A stretch of 38,375 nucleotides of DNA from an uncultured Lachnospiraceae bacterium (lineage in GTDB: Bacteria > Bacillota > Clostridia > Lachnospirales > Lachnospiraceae). Position 1 is the stretch's first letter. Each line of letters begins with the position of its first letter. Shown piece by piece: positions 31,055 through 38,375 of this stretch. The notes beneath the pieces are model-generated. The model had not been told where the DNA came from, searched no databases, and saw nothing but the letters and a program-made list of their open reading frames with translations. The position numbers and the translations under genes were made by a program. The stretch is taken from positions 1 to 38,375 of the forward strand of contig CAJURF010000030.1 in NCBI GenBank assembly GCA_910588825.1, in the 5' to 3' direction.

Positions 31055-32800
31055 CTAAACGCCGCGGATGGTGTACTGGTCCATTTCGTTCACAATCGGC
31101 AGAGAAATGGACACTTCTGTCCCAACTTTTTCTTTGCTGTATATGGAAATTCCGTATTCTTTTCCAAAATACAGATGAATCCTCTGATTCACATTTTTCA
31201 GCGCCATGCCGTGTTTCTGGTTCTCCATGGATTCCACATGGTCGCTTTTCAGTATCTCCTCATTCAGTCTGTGGAGATTTTCCGGTGAAATGCCGATTCC
31301 ATTGTCTTTCACTGCAATCCGCAGATGTCTGGTAGTCAGATAAATGCGGATGGTAATGCCCCCTTGCCCTATCATTGGCTCCAGCCCGTGAAAAATGGCA
31401 TTCTCCACGATAGGCTGCAGCATCATCTTAATAATCCTGCAGTTCATATAAGGAGCTTCCTGGTTAAATTCCCGGTGATACAGGAATTTGTTTTGAAAAC
31501 GGTAATTTTGAATAGTCAGGTAATCTTCAATATTTTTCAGTTCTTCCCGCACAGTTACAATGGTATCCTTTCTGCTGATGGTGTAGCGGAAGAAATCAGC
31601 CAGTGCTTTCACCATCTTGGGGGCTTCCTGGGCCCCCTCCAGCATAGCCATAGCCCGTATAGACTCCAGGGTGTTGTACATAAAATGAGGATTGATCTGG
31701 CTTTGCAGCATGATTAGCTCTGCCTGCTCTTTTAGCAGGCGCTCTCTGTATTCATTTTCCTTTATGTTGGATATCTTCCGCTTCATCTCATTGACTGTCT
31801 CTATGACAGGGGAATAGACAGAAGACGCTGGGGAGTGTTCAAAACACAGTGTCTCATCCATAATCTCTCTGTTTAACGACTCCCCGATGGCAATAATGGG
31901 CCTGCAGATATATCGGTAAAATATCCAGCTGACTGCATAGACGGCGCACAGAAAACCTATATATAATAGAAGCTTTTCATTCAGATCCTCTGTCAGAAAC
32001 GACCAAAAAGAGTACATAGGTATGCTGTTAAACAGATATACCTCAGCTTTGCCGCATTTCATATAAGAGACCAGTCTGTTCCTGTCACGGTTTTCGAATA
32101 TCAGAAATCCCTGCTCCCCGCCCTTTCTCAGCTCATCAGCTACTTCTGTCATATTCACAAAGGACGGTCTGGAGGGCGCCAGAGTCTCCCACCCTGTATC
32201 GTAGACAAAATAGCCGCTGCGCAGGGACGCCCCCATGTAATCCGCCCAGTAGTAACTATCATTCAACTGGTACACAAAAATCAGGTCTCCCCCGTCAGTT
32301 TCCTCCCGGTGGGCCAAAACAATGGAATTTCTGGTATTGCTGAAATTGTGGGCAAAAAAATGCATATCACTGGTGAACACATGCCGATTTATGAACTCAT
32401 CCATGGTTTTCCGAAAAAAATATTTTGATATCAGCTGGGAATGACATTCTGCCACCTCTCGGCCGCGCCTTCTCAAAACCCCGCAATACGTACTCTGAAT
32501 ATGTTTCGTCCTGCTTCCCAGCTGGTCCAAAGTTAATATGCCTGCATTGTACTGCCGGGTAAATTTATCATCCAGCCGCCTAATCTCCTCCACCTGGCGC
32601 ACAAAGAACCGTTCCGCATTTTTCAGTCCAGTTTCTGAAGCCATGACTTCCATGGAAACCAGTTTCTGATAACTATTTTTTGCTGAAAACATCTCCAAAA
32701 GAAACATGAAAATAAAAACAGCTCCATAGAGCAGTGCGATAATAACCATGATTTTTCTCTTCATCTGTAAAAAACGGGATAGTCTTTTCTTCTTCATCAT
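31055..32800 (-). CDS. YesM/LytS-type sensor histidine kinase
   Basis: A 581-residue membrane kinase. TM1 is at about 15-37 (IMVIIALLYGAVFIFMFLL), an extracytoplasmic sensor of ~245 residues follows, and TM2 is near 285-305 (LLLYIGFLCAVYAVSWIFY), then a HAMP-like linker and coiled coil. The phosphoacceptor block is LQSQINPHFMYNTLESIRA, with N-box PIVENAIFHGLEP and G-box DNGIGIS. This is the HisKA-like class paired with AraC-type response regulators in carbohydrate control. Its ATG overlaps the stop of the response regulator gene (ATGA), so the two are coupled. Confidence 0.93.
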   Translation of the reverse strand: MMKKKRLSRFLQMKRKIMVIIALLYGAVFIFMFLLEMFSAKNSYQKLVSMEVMASETGLKNAERFFVRQVEEIRRLDDKFTRQYNAGILTLDQLGSRTKHIQSTYCGVLRRRGREVAECHSQLISKYFFRKTMDEFINRHVFTSDMHFFAHNFSNTRNSIVLAHREETDGGDLIFVYQLNDSYYWADYMGASLRSGYFVYDTGWETLAPSRPSFVNMTEVADELRKGGEQGFLIFENRDRNRLVSYMKCGKAEVYLFNSIPMYSFWSFLTEDLNEKLLLYIGFLCAVYAVSWIFYRYICRPIIAIGESLNREIMDETLCFEHSPASSVYSPVIETVNEMKRKISNIKENEYRERLLKEQAELIMLQSQINPHFMYNTLESIRAMAMLEGAQEAPKMVKALADFFRYTISRKDTIVTVREELKNIEDYLTIQNYRFQNKFLYHREFNQEAPYMNCRIIKMMLQPIVENAIFHGLEPMIGQGGITIRIYLTTRHLRIAVKDNGIGISPENLHRLNEEILKSDHVESMENQKHGMALKNVNQRIHLYFGKEYGISIYSKEKVGTEVSISLPIVNEMDQYTIRGV

Positions 32801-34028
32801 AATTTCCTATAGAATTTCCTATATTCAGCCGGAGATACGCCCAGTGTTTTCTTAAAAGACTTGCTGAAATGTTTGGGGTCCAGATACCCCACTTTCTCCG
32901 CCGCCTGCTCAATGCTGCACTCTCCAGAGCGGATTAACTGCTGGGCGATTGTCATTCTGTACTGCCTTAAATAGTCATTGAAGCCGACTCCCACATCCTT
33001 TTTAAATACAGATGAAAGATAATCTGCGTTGACGAACAATTGGTCTGCCAGATTTTTCAGCACAATTTTTTCTGAATAATGTTCCTCAATGTACTGTTTT
33101 GCCTTGATCACCGGCCATCTCTCCTTCAGCCGGACCTTCCCGATACATTCATGGTAAACTTCTATGGTGGCCCGGACCAGACCGCGGAACAATTCCTGCA
33201 GATTTCTGCTGTGAACGCAGATATCCCGGGCCATTTTTGAATATTTTTCCTGGTCAAATACCTGGCGGAACAGCCGTTTGGCCTCCTGTCCAAAGACGGC
33301 TGGTAGTTCAGCAGGAACACCAACTGCCCCTGTTCTGCTGCCCCCTGACATTCCCGGCATAGGGGCATGATATGGCGGCGGAACTGTTCTTCTATCCTGG
33401 CATTGACATTGGCCAAAAATGTGTCTGTCTCCTGGTCCGTCTCCTGCACAGACACATTGGAAACCGCCACGTTAAAGGATAGCTCCCTGTCAAAGCAGCA
33501 CCCATACTGCTGATTGAGCTTCTCCAATGTCAACGATGCTTCCTGCCTGGTAAACAGCCTGCGTAGCGCCTCCTGCTTTTCATAATCAATGGCATGAATC
33601 TGCGAATCCCGCCTTTTGACTGTCTGGGCATTCTCATGGGCAGGTTCTTTTTGTTTCTCAATATTTTTGCATACTTGAAAAAGGGTGTTCTCAAGCTCAA
33701 TTTCATCAATGGGTTTCAGAATATAATTGACTGCGCCTCTGGTAAACGCGGTTTTCGCATACTCAAAATCCGGATATCCGCTGATAATTATAAAGCTGCA
33801 GATAATTCCGGCCTGACAGCACCTCTCGATCAATTCCAGCCCCGACAGGCCCGGCATGCGTACATCCGCGATTACAATATCCGGCGATAACTGCTGAATC
33901 AGCTGAAACGCCTGGATTCCATTGGACGCTTCCCCTACACACTCCAGATTTATTTTCTCCCAGTTTATTATCTTTTTGAGAAATTCACACATCAGGTACT
34001 CGTCGTCTGCAATAACCACTTTCCACAT
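32797..34028 (-). pseudogene. AraC-type response regulator, frameshifted by one base
   Basis: The N-terminal frame (ATG 34028, AAAGGAG upstream) encodes a receiver with acidic pocket IADDEY, phosphoacceptor Asp in DIVIADVRMPGLSG and Lys in ILKPID, then a linker. It goes out of frame after VFLLNYQ. The next frame resumes VFGQEAKRLFRQVFDQEKYS and carries the complete double-HTH AraC domain (NLADQLFVNADYLSSVFKKD, AAEKVGYLDPKHFSKSFKK) to the stop. The break lies at about 33291-33305 and is repaired by adding one base, giving 410 residues. Both halves are well conserved, so the loss is recent or an error. It would regulate the adjacent sugar operon. Confidence 0.85.
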
Positions 34029-34094
34029 AGAGTTCTCCTTTACGGGCCGTGCCTTTTCTATCTGCACGCCCCACTTTGGTTTCTTTTTTATAAA

Positions 34095-34130
34095 ATACGG
34101 AATGCCCCATGGCATCCCGTATTCATTATA
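34095..34130 (-). terminator. Hairpin between dhaL and the response regulator gene
   Basis: ATACGGAATGCC (34095-34106) pairs with GGCATCCCGTAT (34111-34122), one mismatch, 4-base loop, followed on the minus strand by TTTTAT. It probably terminates the dhaKL transcript. A TATAAT box (34125-34130) immediately upstream makes it possible that the hairpin also lies in the response regulator leader and acts as an attenuator. Confidence 0.55.
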
Positions 34131-34171
34131 CCCCATAATTCATATTCTCTGATATTTTTTTTGCGGGCTGT

Positions 34172-34816
34172 TCATTCCATACAGAGCCTTAATATTCCTT
34201 CTGCCATGGAAGAAAGAATGATTCTGCAGGAGACTGCTCCTGCGTCCAGAACACCTTTTGACCTTTCCCCCAGCCTGCTGGACCGACCGTACTTTGCCTT
34301 CAGTTCTCTGGTACTGTCACACCCTCTTTGGGCCGCCTGTACCATGGCCTTTAGGGTATCTTTCAAACTGTTCTTCTTATCTGCCGCTTTTTTTAGTGTA
34401 TCTGCCGCCGGGGCCAGGGTGTCTATCAGTGTTTTATCTCCCACCCGGGCGTCTACAATCTCATACAGCCCATCCAATCCTGCTGCCAGCATCTCTGCCA
34501 AAACTTTTACAGAAATTTCCTCATGGCCCGCTGCCGCTTCTGCCATTTCCAGAAAAAGAGTTCCGTAAATGGGGCCCATGGAACCGCCGATTTCATCCAT
34601 CAAAACAGTCCCCAGTTTTTCCAACCCCTCTATAAAGGAACATTCTTCTGCTCCGTAACGTGTTTCAAATATGCTAAATCCTTTATTCATATTCACGCCG
34701 TGGTCACCGTCGCCGATGAGCCCGTCCACCTCTGACAGATACTCCTTATTGTCCTGAATACCTTTTACCATGTTCAGCAGAATTGGTTTTCCGTCTCTGT
34801 CTCGAAAAAAATCCAT
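34172..34816 (-). CDS. dhaL: Dihydroxyacetone kinase-type ADP/ATP-binding subunit DhaL
   Basis: A 214-residue all-helical nucleotide-binding subunit. The Mg-ADP-binding aspartates lie in GLIGDGDHGVNMNKGF, and GGSMGPIYGTLF and GRSSRLGERSKGVLDAG are further DhaL blocks. No DhaM (PTS phosphodonor) is present, so the kinase may use ATP directly as in fused DAK enzymes. It follows dhaK by 18 bases. Confidence 0.92.
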   Translation of the reverse strand: MDFFRDRDGKPILLNMVKGIQDNKEYLSEVDGLIGDGDHGVNMNKGFSIFETRYGAEECSFIEGLEKLGTVLMDEIGGSMGPIYGTLFLEMAEAAAGHEEISVKVLAEMLAAGLDGLYEIVDARVGDKTLIDTLAPAADTLKKAADKKNSLKDTLKAMVQAAQRGCDSTRELKAKYGRSSRLGERSKGVLDAGAVSCRIILSSMAEGILRLCME

Positions 34817-34834
34817 GCCTTTCTCCTTATTTTC

Positions 34835-35830
34835 CTACAGTTCCTTAAACCCCATGCTGTAAGCCGGCATGTCCAGCAATTCTTTCAGTTCTTCGTCCAG
34901 CTTCATGATGGTCAGCGTGGCGCCGCTCATCTCCAGAGAGGTGAAGTAATTGCCCACATAAGATTTGTAAACCCGGATGCCTTCCTCCGCCAGCAGCTTC
35001 TCCACCTGGTCATACAGCACGTACAGCTCCATCACCGGTGTGGCGCCAAGCCCGGATACCAGAACCGCCGTCTCATCTCCTGAGACAAACGGGTAATCCG
35101 GCAGTATCACATCCACCATGCGTTTTCCCATCTGTGCTGCACTCTCCAGGGGGACCACCTCTATCCCCGGTTCGCCGTGATGTCCGATGCCAACTTCCAT
35201 CATCCCGTCTCTAATCTGAAAATTGGGATGTCCCACAGCCGGCAGGGTACAGGGTGTCAGGCCGATTCCCACAGACCGGGTATGGTCAATGGCTTTCTGC
35301 GCAGCCCGGATTACCTCATCCAGACTGGCTCCCTGGGCTGCCTTCGCACCTCCCGCTTTCCACATGAAAATCTCTCCTGCCACGCCCCGGCGCTTCTCTC
35401 TCTGGTCTTTCGGGGCAGAGGCCACATCATCGTTGGCTATCACCGTCTGAATCTGGATTCCCTCTTTTTTCGCCATGCGCACGGCCATTTTTACATTCAT
35501 ATTGTCACCGGAATAATTTCCATAGAGACAGGCCACGCCTCTGCCCTGGTCCGCAGCCTTTGCCGCGTTCAAAAAGGCTTTTGCCGTGGGAGAAGAACAG
35601 ATCTCTCCCACAGCCGCCGCATCACACAGGTTTTTCCCCACATATCCGATAAATGCCAGCTTGTGCCCGGAACCACCCCCTGTGATCACGCCCACCTTTC
35701 CCGGGGGAATGTCCCTGGCCCTGACCACCCTGCTGTCCTGGGCCGCCTCCACAATATCACCATGGGCCTTTATAAACCCCTGCAGCATTTCATCCACTAT
35801 ATTGTCAGGATTGTTTAAAATCCTCTGCAT
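34835..35830 (-). CDS. dhaK: Dihydroxyacetone/ketose kinase substrate-binding subunit DhaK
   Basis: A 331-residue DhaK. GVITGGGSGHKLAFIGYVG is the N-terminal substrate-loop block, YGNYSGDNMNVKMA follows, and GIGHHGEPGIEV contains the His that binds the ketose carbonyl covalently. Besides dihydroxyacetone, members phosphorylate erythrulose (DerK/LerK in mycobacterial tetritol pathways). With a polyol dehydrogenase next to it, a ketotetrose substrate is a reasonable inference, not proof. The gene is 11 bases after the dehydrogenase. Confidence 0.92.
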   Translation of the reverse strand: MQRILNNPDNIVDEMLQGFIKAHGDIVEAAQDSRVVRARDIPPGKVGVITGGGSGHKLAFIGYVGKNLCDAAAVGEICSSPTAKAFLNAAKAADQGRGVACLYGNYSGDNMNVKMAVRMAKKEGIQIQTVIANDDVASAPKDQREKRRGVAGEIFMWKAGGAKAAQGASLDEVIRAAQKAIDHTRSVGIGLTPCTLPAVGHPNFQIRDGMMEVGIGHHGEPGIEVVPLESAAQMGKRMVDVILPDYPFVSGDETAVLVSGLGATPVMELYVLYDQVEKLLAEEGIRVYKSYVGNYFTSLEMSGATLTIMKLDEELKELLDMPAYSMGFKEL

Positions 35831-35841
35831 CTTTGTCCCTC

Positions 35842-36927
35842 CTATGGAATCAGCACGGCCTTCAATGCCCCGTCAGCCCCTGTATGGGCCAGCTCAAAGC
35901 CTTCCCTCCATTGTTCCAGGGAAAACTTATGGCTGACCACCCCGTCTGTGGGAAGTTTGCCGTTTCCGATCCACTCAATTACGTCTTCATAGCAGAAAGC
36001 ACTTAAATGTGCCCCCAGCAGATTCAATTCTTTCCGGTCGCTGATAATGCTCCAGTCCACAGTTACCGGGTCCTTAAATACGGAAAATTCCACGAAAGTC
36101 CCCATTTTCCGGATGGCATCCAGCCCCTGCTGTACGCTGGAGGGATGGCCGGATGCTTCGATGTAAATGTCGCACCCGTATCCCCCTGTCATCTCTTTGA
36201 TTTTTCCCACAGCGTCTTCCCTGGCAGGATTGAGCACCATATCCGCGCCGAATTCTTCTGCCTTTTTTAGTCTCTCGTCTTTCACATCCAGGACAATGAG
36301 CCGTTTGGGGTTTGCCTGGCGGATGGCTCCCACCATCCCCAGCCCCAGGGTGCCGGCTCCTGACAGAACTACTGTATCGCATGTTTTGATATTTGCTCTC
36401 TCCACACAGTGAAACGAGCAGGAATAGGGCTCTATCAGCAGCGCTTTTTCCAGGGGCATTTCTTTTGGCACAGCATGCACGATGGCCTCTTTGGTCAGCC
36501 TGATATACTCTGCCATGCCGCCGTTTACATTGTTCTGAAATCCCCACAGATCGTGTTTTTCACACATCCACCGTCTTCCCGTCCTGCAGAACATACACTC
36601 CCCGCAGGGTACAATCTGCTCCGGGATTACCCGGTCTCCGATTTGCCATCCGCCCTTTACATTGGGCCCCAGTTCTACAATATGTCCTGTAAATTCATGT
36701 CCCGGAATCATAGGAGCCTTAATGTAGGCTGGCTGAGTCTCGTCTCCCCAGAAAGACGGAGCGCCGCCGAAGGCTTTCACGTCCCCTGCGCAGATGCCGC
36801 ATCCTTCCACTTTCAAAATCATCTCCCCTTCCCCTGCCCGGGGTGTCTCAGCTTCCTCTAAACGGTAATCGCCGGGAGCATAGGCTACAAGGGCTCTCAT
36901 TGTTTTTGGTAATGAAATATTCTCCAT
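35842..36927 (-). CDS. Zn-dependent polyol dehydrogenase (erythritol/threitol dehydrogenase-like)
   Basis: A 361-residue medium-chain dehydrogenase. Catalytic-Zn residues are Cys in VEGCGICAGDV and His-Glu in IPGHEFTGH. The structural Zn Cys cluster is CGECMFCRTGRRWMC, and the NAD-binding Rossmann motif is GAGTLGLGMVG followed by IVLDVKDERL. It resembles the sorbitol/threonine dehydrogenase group and, in my judgement, the EltD-type erythritol/L-threitol dehydrogenases. It would oxidise a polyol to the ketose used by DhaKL. It lies between the ABC transporter genes and dhaK in one operon. Confidence 0.85.
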   Translation of the reverse strand: MENISLPKTMRALVAYAPGDYRLEEAETPRAGEGEMILKVEGCGICAGDVKAFGGAPSFWGDETQPAYIKAPMIPGHEFTGHIVELGPNVKGGWQIGDRVIPEQIVPCGECMFCRTGRRWMCEKHDLWGFQNNVNGGMAEYIRLTKEAIVHAVPKEMPLEKALLIEPYSCSFHCVERANIKTCDTVVLSGAGTLGLGMVGAIRQANPKRLIVLDVKDERLKKAEEFGADMVLNPAREDAVGKIKEMTGGYGCDIYIEASGHPSSVQQGLDAIRKMGTFVEFSVFKDPVTVDWSIISDRKELNLLGAHLSAFCYEDVIEWIGNGKLPTDGVVSHKFSLEQWREGFELAHTGADGALKAVLIP

Positions 36928-36949
36928 AAATCAGGGCTCCTTTCCCACT

Positions 36950-37924
36950 TTATCTGTCTTTTTTCTTACCTGTCTGAACCTGAAGAATAATTGCCGCCAG
37001 TATGATTACTCCCTGAATCACATGCTGCCAGTACGCAGACACATTCATCAGATTCATAATATTTCCGATCATGCCGATGATGAAAATGCCTGCCAGAGTC
37101 TTCAGTGTGTCTCCTTTTCCCCCCGAAAGGCTGGCTCCGCCGATGACAACCATGGATATGGCGTCCATCTCATAGCCTTCCCCCAGGAGGGGAGAGGCGG
37201 AACCGATGCGGCCCACGGAACAGACGCCTGCCAGACCGCAGAGGAGTCCGGTGATCACATAAATGCTGAACCGGTATCTGTTCACCCGGATTCCTGCCAG
37301 CCGGACAGCCTGCTCGTTGGAGCCTATGGCCTTAATAATACGCCCATAGGGCACGTATCTCAGCGCAACAAACATAATTGCGAAAATTATCACAAAAAAC
37401 CACACATAGGGAGGCAGTCCCAGAAACTCACTCTGCTTAATCCCTGTCAATACCGGATCACTGACGGAAATGGGACGGCCCCCTGACCAAAGGTAGGCAA
37501 ATCCTCTTGCTATGGTCATCATGGCCAATGTGACGATAAAAGCAGGAAGTTTTCTGTATACGATGAAAAATCCGTTGACGATACCCATGGCCGCGCTTAC
37601 CCCAATCGCCAGAAATATGGCTGTCCCTGCCCCCATAGACCAGTCTGTGAGAGCCACTGCCGCCAGCACATTGGAAGCCCCCGTGAGGGAACCCACACTC
37701 AGGTCAATATCTCCTGTCATAATAATCAGAAGCATTCCCATGGCCAGCATACCTTTTATGGAGTTTTGCTTCACCAGATTTCCCAGATTTTTTGCCGTAA
37801 GGAAATTGTTAGATATTACCGCGCTGACAATAATCATCACCAGGAGGATCAGATAGGTGTTGTTGTCTTTCAGCCATTGGATGGCTGCCTGCTTTCTCCC
37901 TGTTGTTTTTTCACTCATAATCAA
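36950..37924 (-). CDS. Ribose-type ABC transporter permease (RbsC family)
   Basis: A 324-residue inner-membrane permease of carbohydrate uptake transporter family 2, with about 8-10 hydrophobic segments. Diagnostic stretches are GMLLIIMTGDIDLSVGSLTG, the cytoplasmic loop GSNEQAVRLAGIRVNRYRFS and AISMVVIGGASLSGGKGD. A TTG at 37924 overlapping the upstream stop (TTGA) is 6 bases from GGAGG; the ATG at 37918 is 12 bases away, so either start is possible. It is coupled to the ATPase gene. The periplasmic-type binding protein is not in the window. Confidence 0.92.
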   Translation of the reverse strand: MIMSEKTTGRKQAAIQWLKDNNTYLILLVMIIVSAVISNNFLTAKNLGNLVKQNSIKGMLAMGMLLIIMTGDIDLSVGSLTGASNVLAAVALTDWSMGAGTAIFLAIGVSAAMGIVNGFFIVYRKLPAFIVTLAMMTIARGFAYLWSGGRPISVSDPVLTGIKQSEFLGLPPYVWFFVIIFAIMFVALRYVPYGRIIKAIGSNEQAVRLAGIRVNRYRFSIYVITGLLCGLAGVCSVGRIGSASPLLGEGYEMDAISMVVIGGASLSGGKGDTLKTLAGIFIIGMIGNIMNLMNVSAYWQHVIQGVIILAAIILQVQTGKKKDR

Positions 37925-38375
37925 TGTCCACCTCCTGCTTCTGCCGCAGACAGCTCCAGTATCCGCTGTTTCGTGATTTCGTTCCCTTTCAGTTCTCCCC
38001 GGACTGTCCCTGCTCCCATCACAACTACCCGGTCACACATGCCTGTGATTTCCTCAATCTCTGACGATACCAAAATCACGGCCATTCCCTGTGCTGCCAG
38101 CTCATTGATGATATGGTATACTTCCACCTTTGCCCCCACGTCGATTCCACGGGTGGGTTCATCCAGTATCAATACCTTCGTAGGAGCAAATAAGGACTTT
38201 GCAATGCTCACTTTCTGCTGATTTCCTCCGCTGAGAGAAGATACAGGAGCTCTCACATCCCGGCATTTTACTGTGAATTTTTCTGCCAGCTCTTTGACTG
38301 TGCGAAATTCCTTTTTCCTGTCTATATATAGCGTGATTGATTATTGCTCATAAACACAGGCGGTCTATGACCATT
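37921..38375 (-). pseudogene. Ribose-type ABC transporter ATPase, C-terminal part, frameshifted, cut by window end
   Basis: The intact C-terminal ATPase half has the signature SSLSGGNQQKVSIAKSL, Walker B VLILDEPTRGIDVG and switch His-lacking second-site VSSEIEEI as in RbsA/MglA domain 2. Upstream the frame reads YIDRKKEFRTVKELAEKFTV, then hits a stop, while the sequence before it continues in another frame as PVFMSNNQSRYI. Dropping one TA unit from the TATATATA near 38328 joins them (SRYIDRKKEF). This is a two-base repeat slippage or a sequencing error. The rest of the gene lies beyond the window. Confidence 0.75.

Noticed and set aside
33285..33310. Programmed -1 ribosomal frameshift in the response regulator gene
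   Set aside because: The shift direction would fit, but there is no X-XXY-YYZ slippery heptamer or downstream stem at the junction; a one-base deletion or sequencing error is simpler.
1..38375. CRISPR arrays, rRNA genes, complete insertion sequences, prophage or integrase genes
   Set aside because: No regularly spaced direct repeats, rRNA sequence, transposase with terminal repeats, or phage structural or integrase genes were seen.

Overview
The window looks like a chromosomal segment of a gut Lachnospiraceae (Blautia-like) Firmicute. This is inferred from moderate GC content, strong AGGAGG ribosome-binding sites, consensus TTGACA-17-TATAAT promoters, a GntR-ClpC pair, CarD, BspA-type and bacterial Ig-like secreted proteins, the common Lachnospiraceae AAA/PD-(D/E)XK protein, and DUF3791/DUF3990 genes. 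No species call can be made from sequence alone.

Layout. 1-5.5 kb is an accessory region, mostly on the minus strand. It holds a MarR-flavodoxin pair with a large palindromic operator, a frameshifted HxlR regulator, a truncated flavoprotein fused tail to tail with a PIN-toxin stub, a GNAT acetyltransferase coupled to an AAA/PD-(D/E)XK protein, and an XRE-ImmA cassette followed by a broken PIN-like gene. 5.6-11.6 kb is a complete urease operon (ureABC, a UreI/AmiS urea channel, ureEFGD) behind a consensus promoter and a leader with an intrinsic-terminator hairpin. Convergent to it, sharing a CTAG stop-codon overlap, is pdxST (pyridoxal phosphate synthase). 13-16.4 kb holds surface-protein genes: a decayed BspA-like LRR gene and a 702-residue secreted Ig-like/transglutaminase-like protein. 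16.5-20.2 kb has a UroD-family methyltransferase with a DeoR regulator and shared operator boxes, trmB, copies of a ~100-bp hairpin repeat, a Cys-rich mini-ORF and tRNA-Lys(CTT). 20.3-28 kb contains a rhamnulokinase broken at a G7 tract, CarD, ClpC with a GntR regulator, and a LacI-controlled sugar isomerase. 28-29.4 kb is a tightly overlapping cassette (membrane protein, DUF3791, internally deleted DUF3990, small protein).

29.5-38.4 kb is a carbohydrate module on the minus strand. A ribose-type ABC transporter, an erythritol/threitol-dehydrogenase-like Zn enzyme and a two-subunit DhaK/DhaL ketose kinase are followed by a response regulator, a YesM-type histidine kinase and an orphan double-ABC ATPase whose catalytic residues are largely lost. 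I infer polyol (perhaps C4 tetritol) uptake, oxidation to a ketose and phosphorylation, under two-component control. The degenerate ATPase co-encoded with the sensor is the best candidate for something undescribed.

Several otherwise well-preserved genes carry single short frameshifts (HxlR, rhaB at G7, response regulator, transporter ATPase at a TA repeat). They could be real decay or slippage switches, but sequencing or assembly error must be excluded first.
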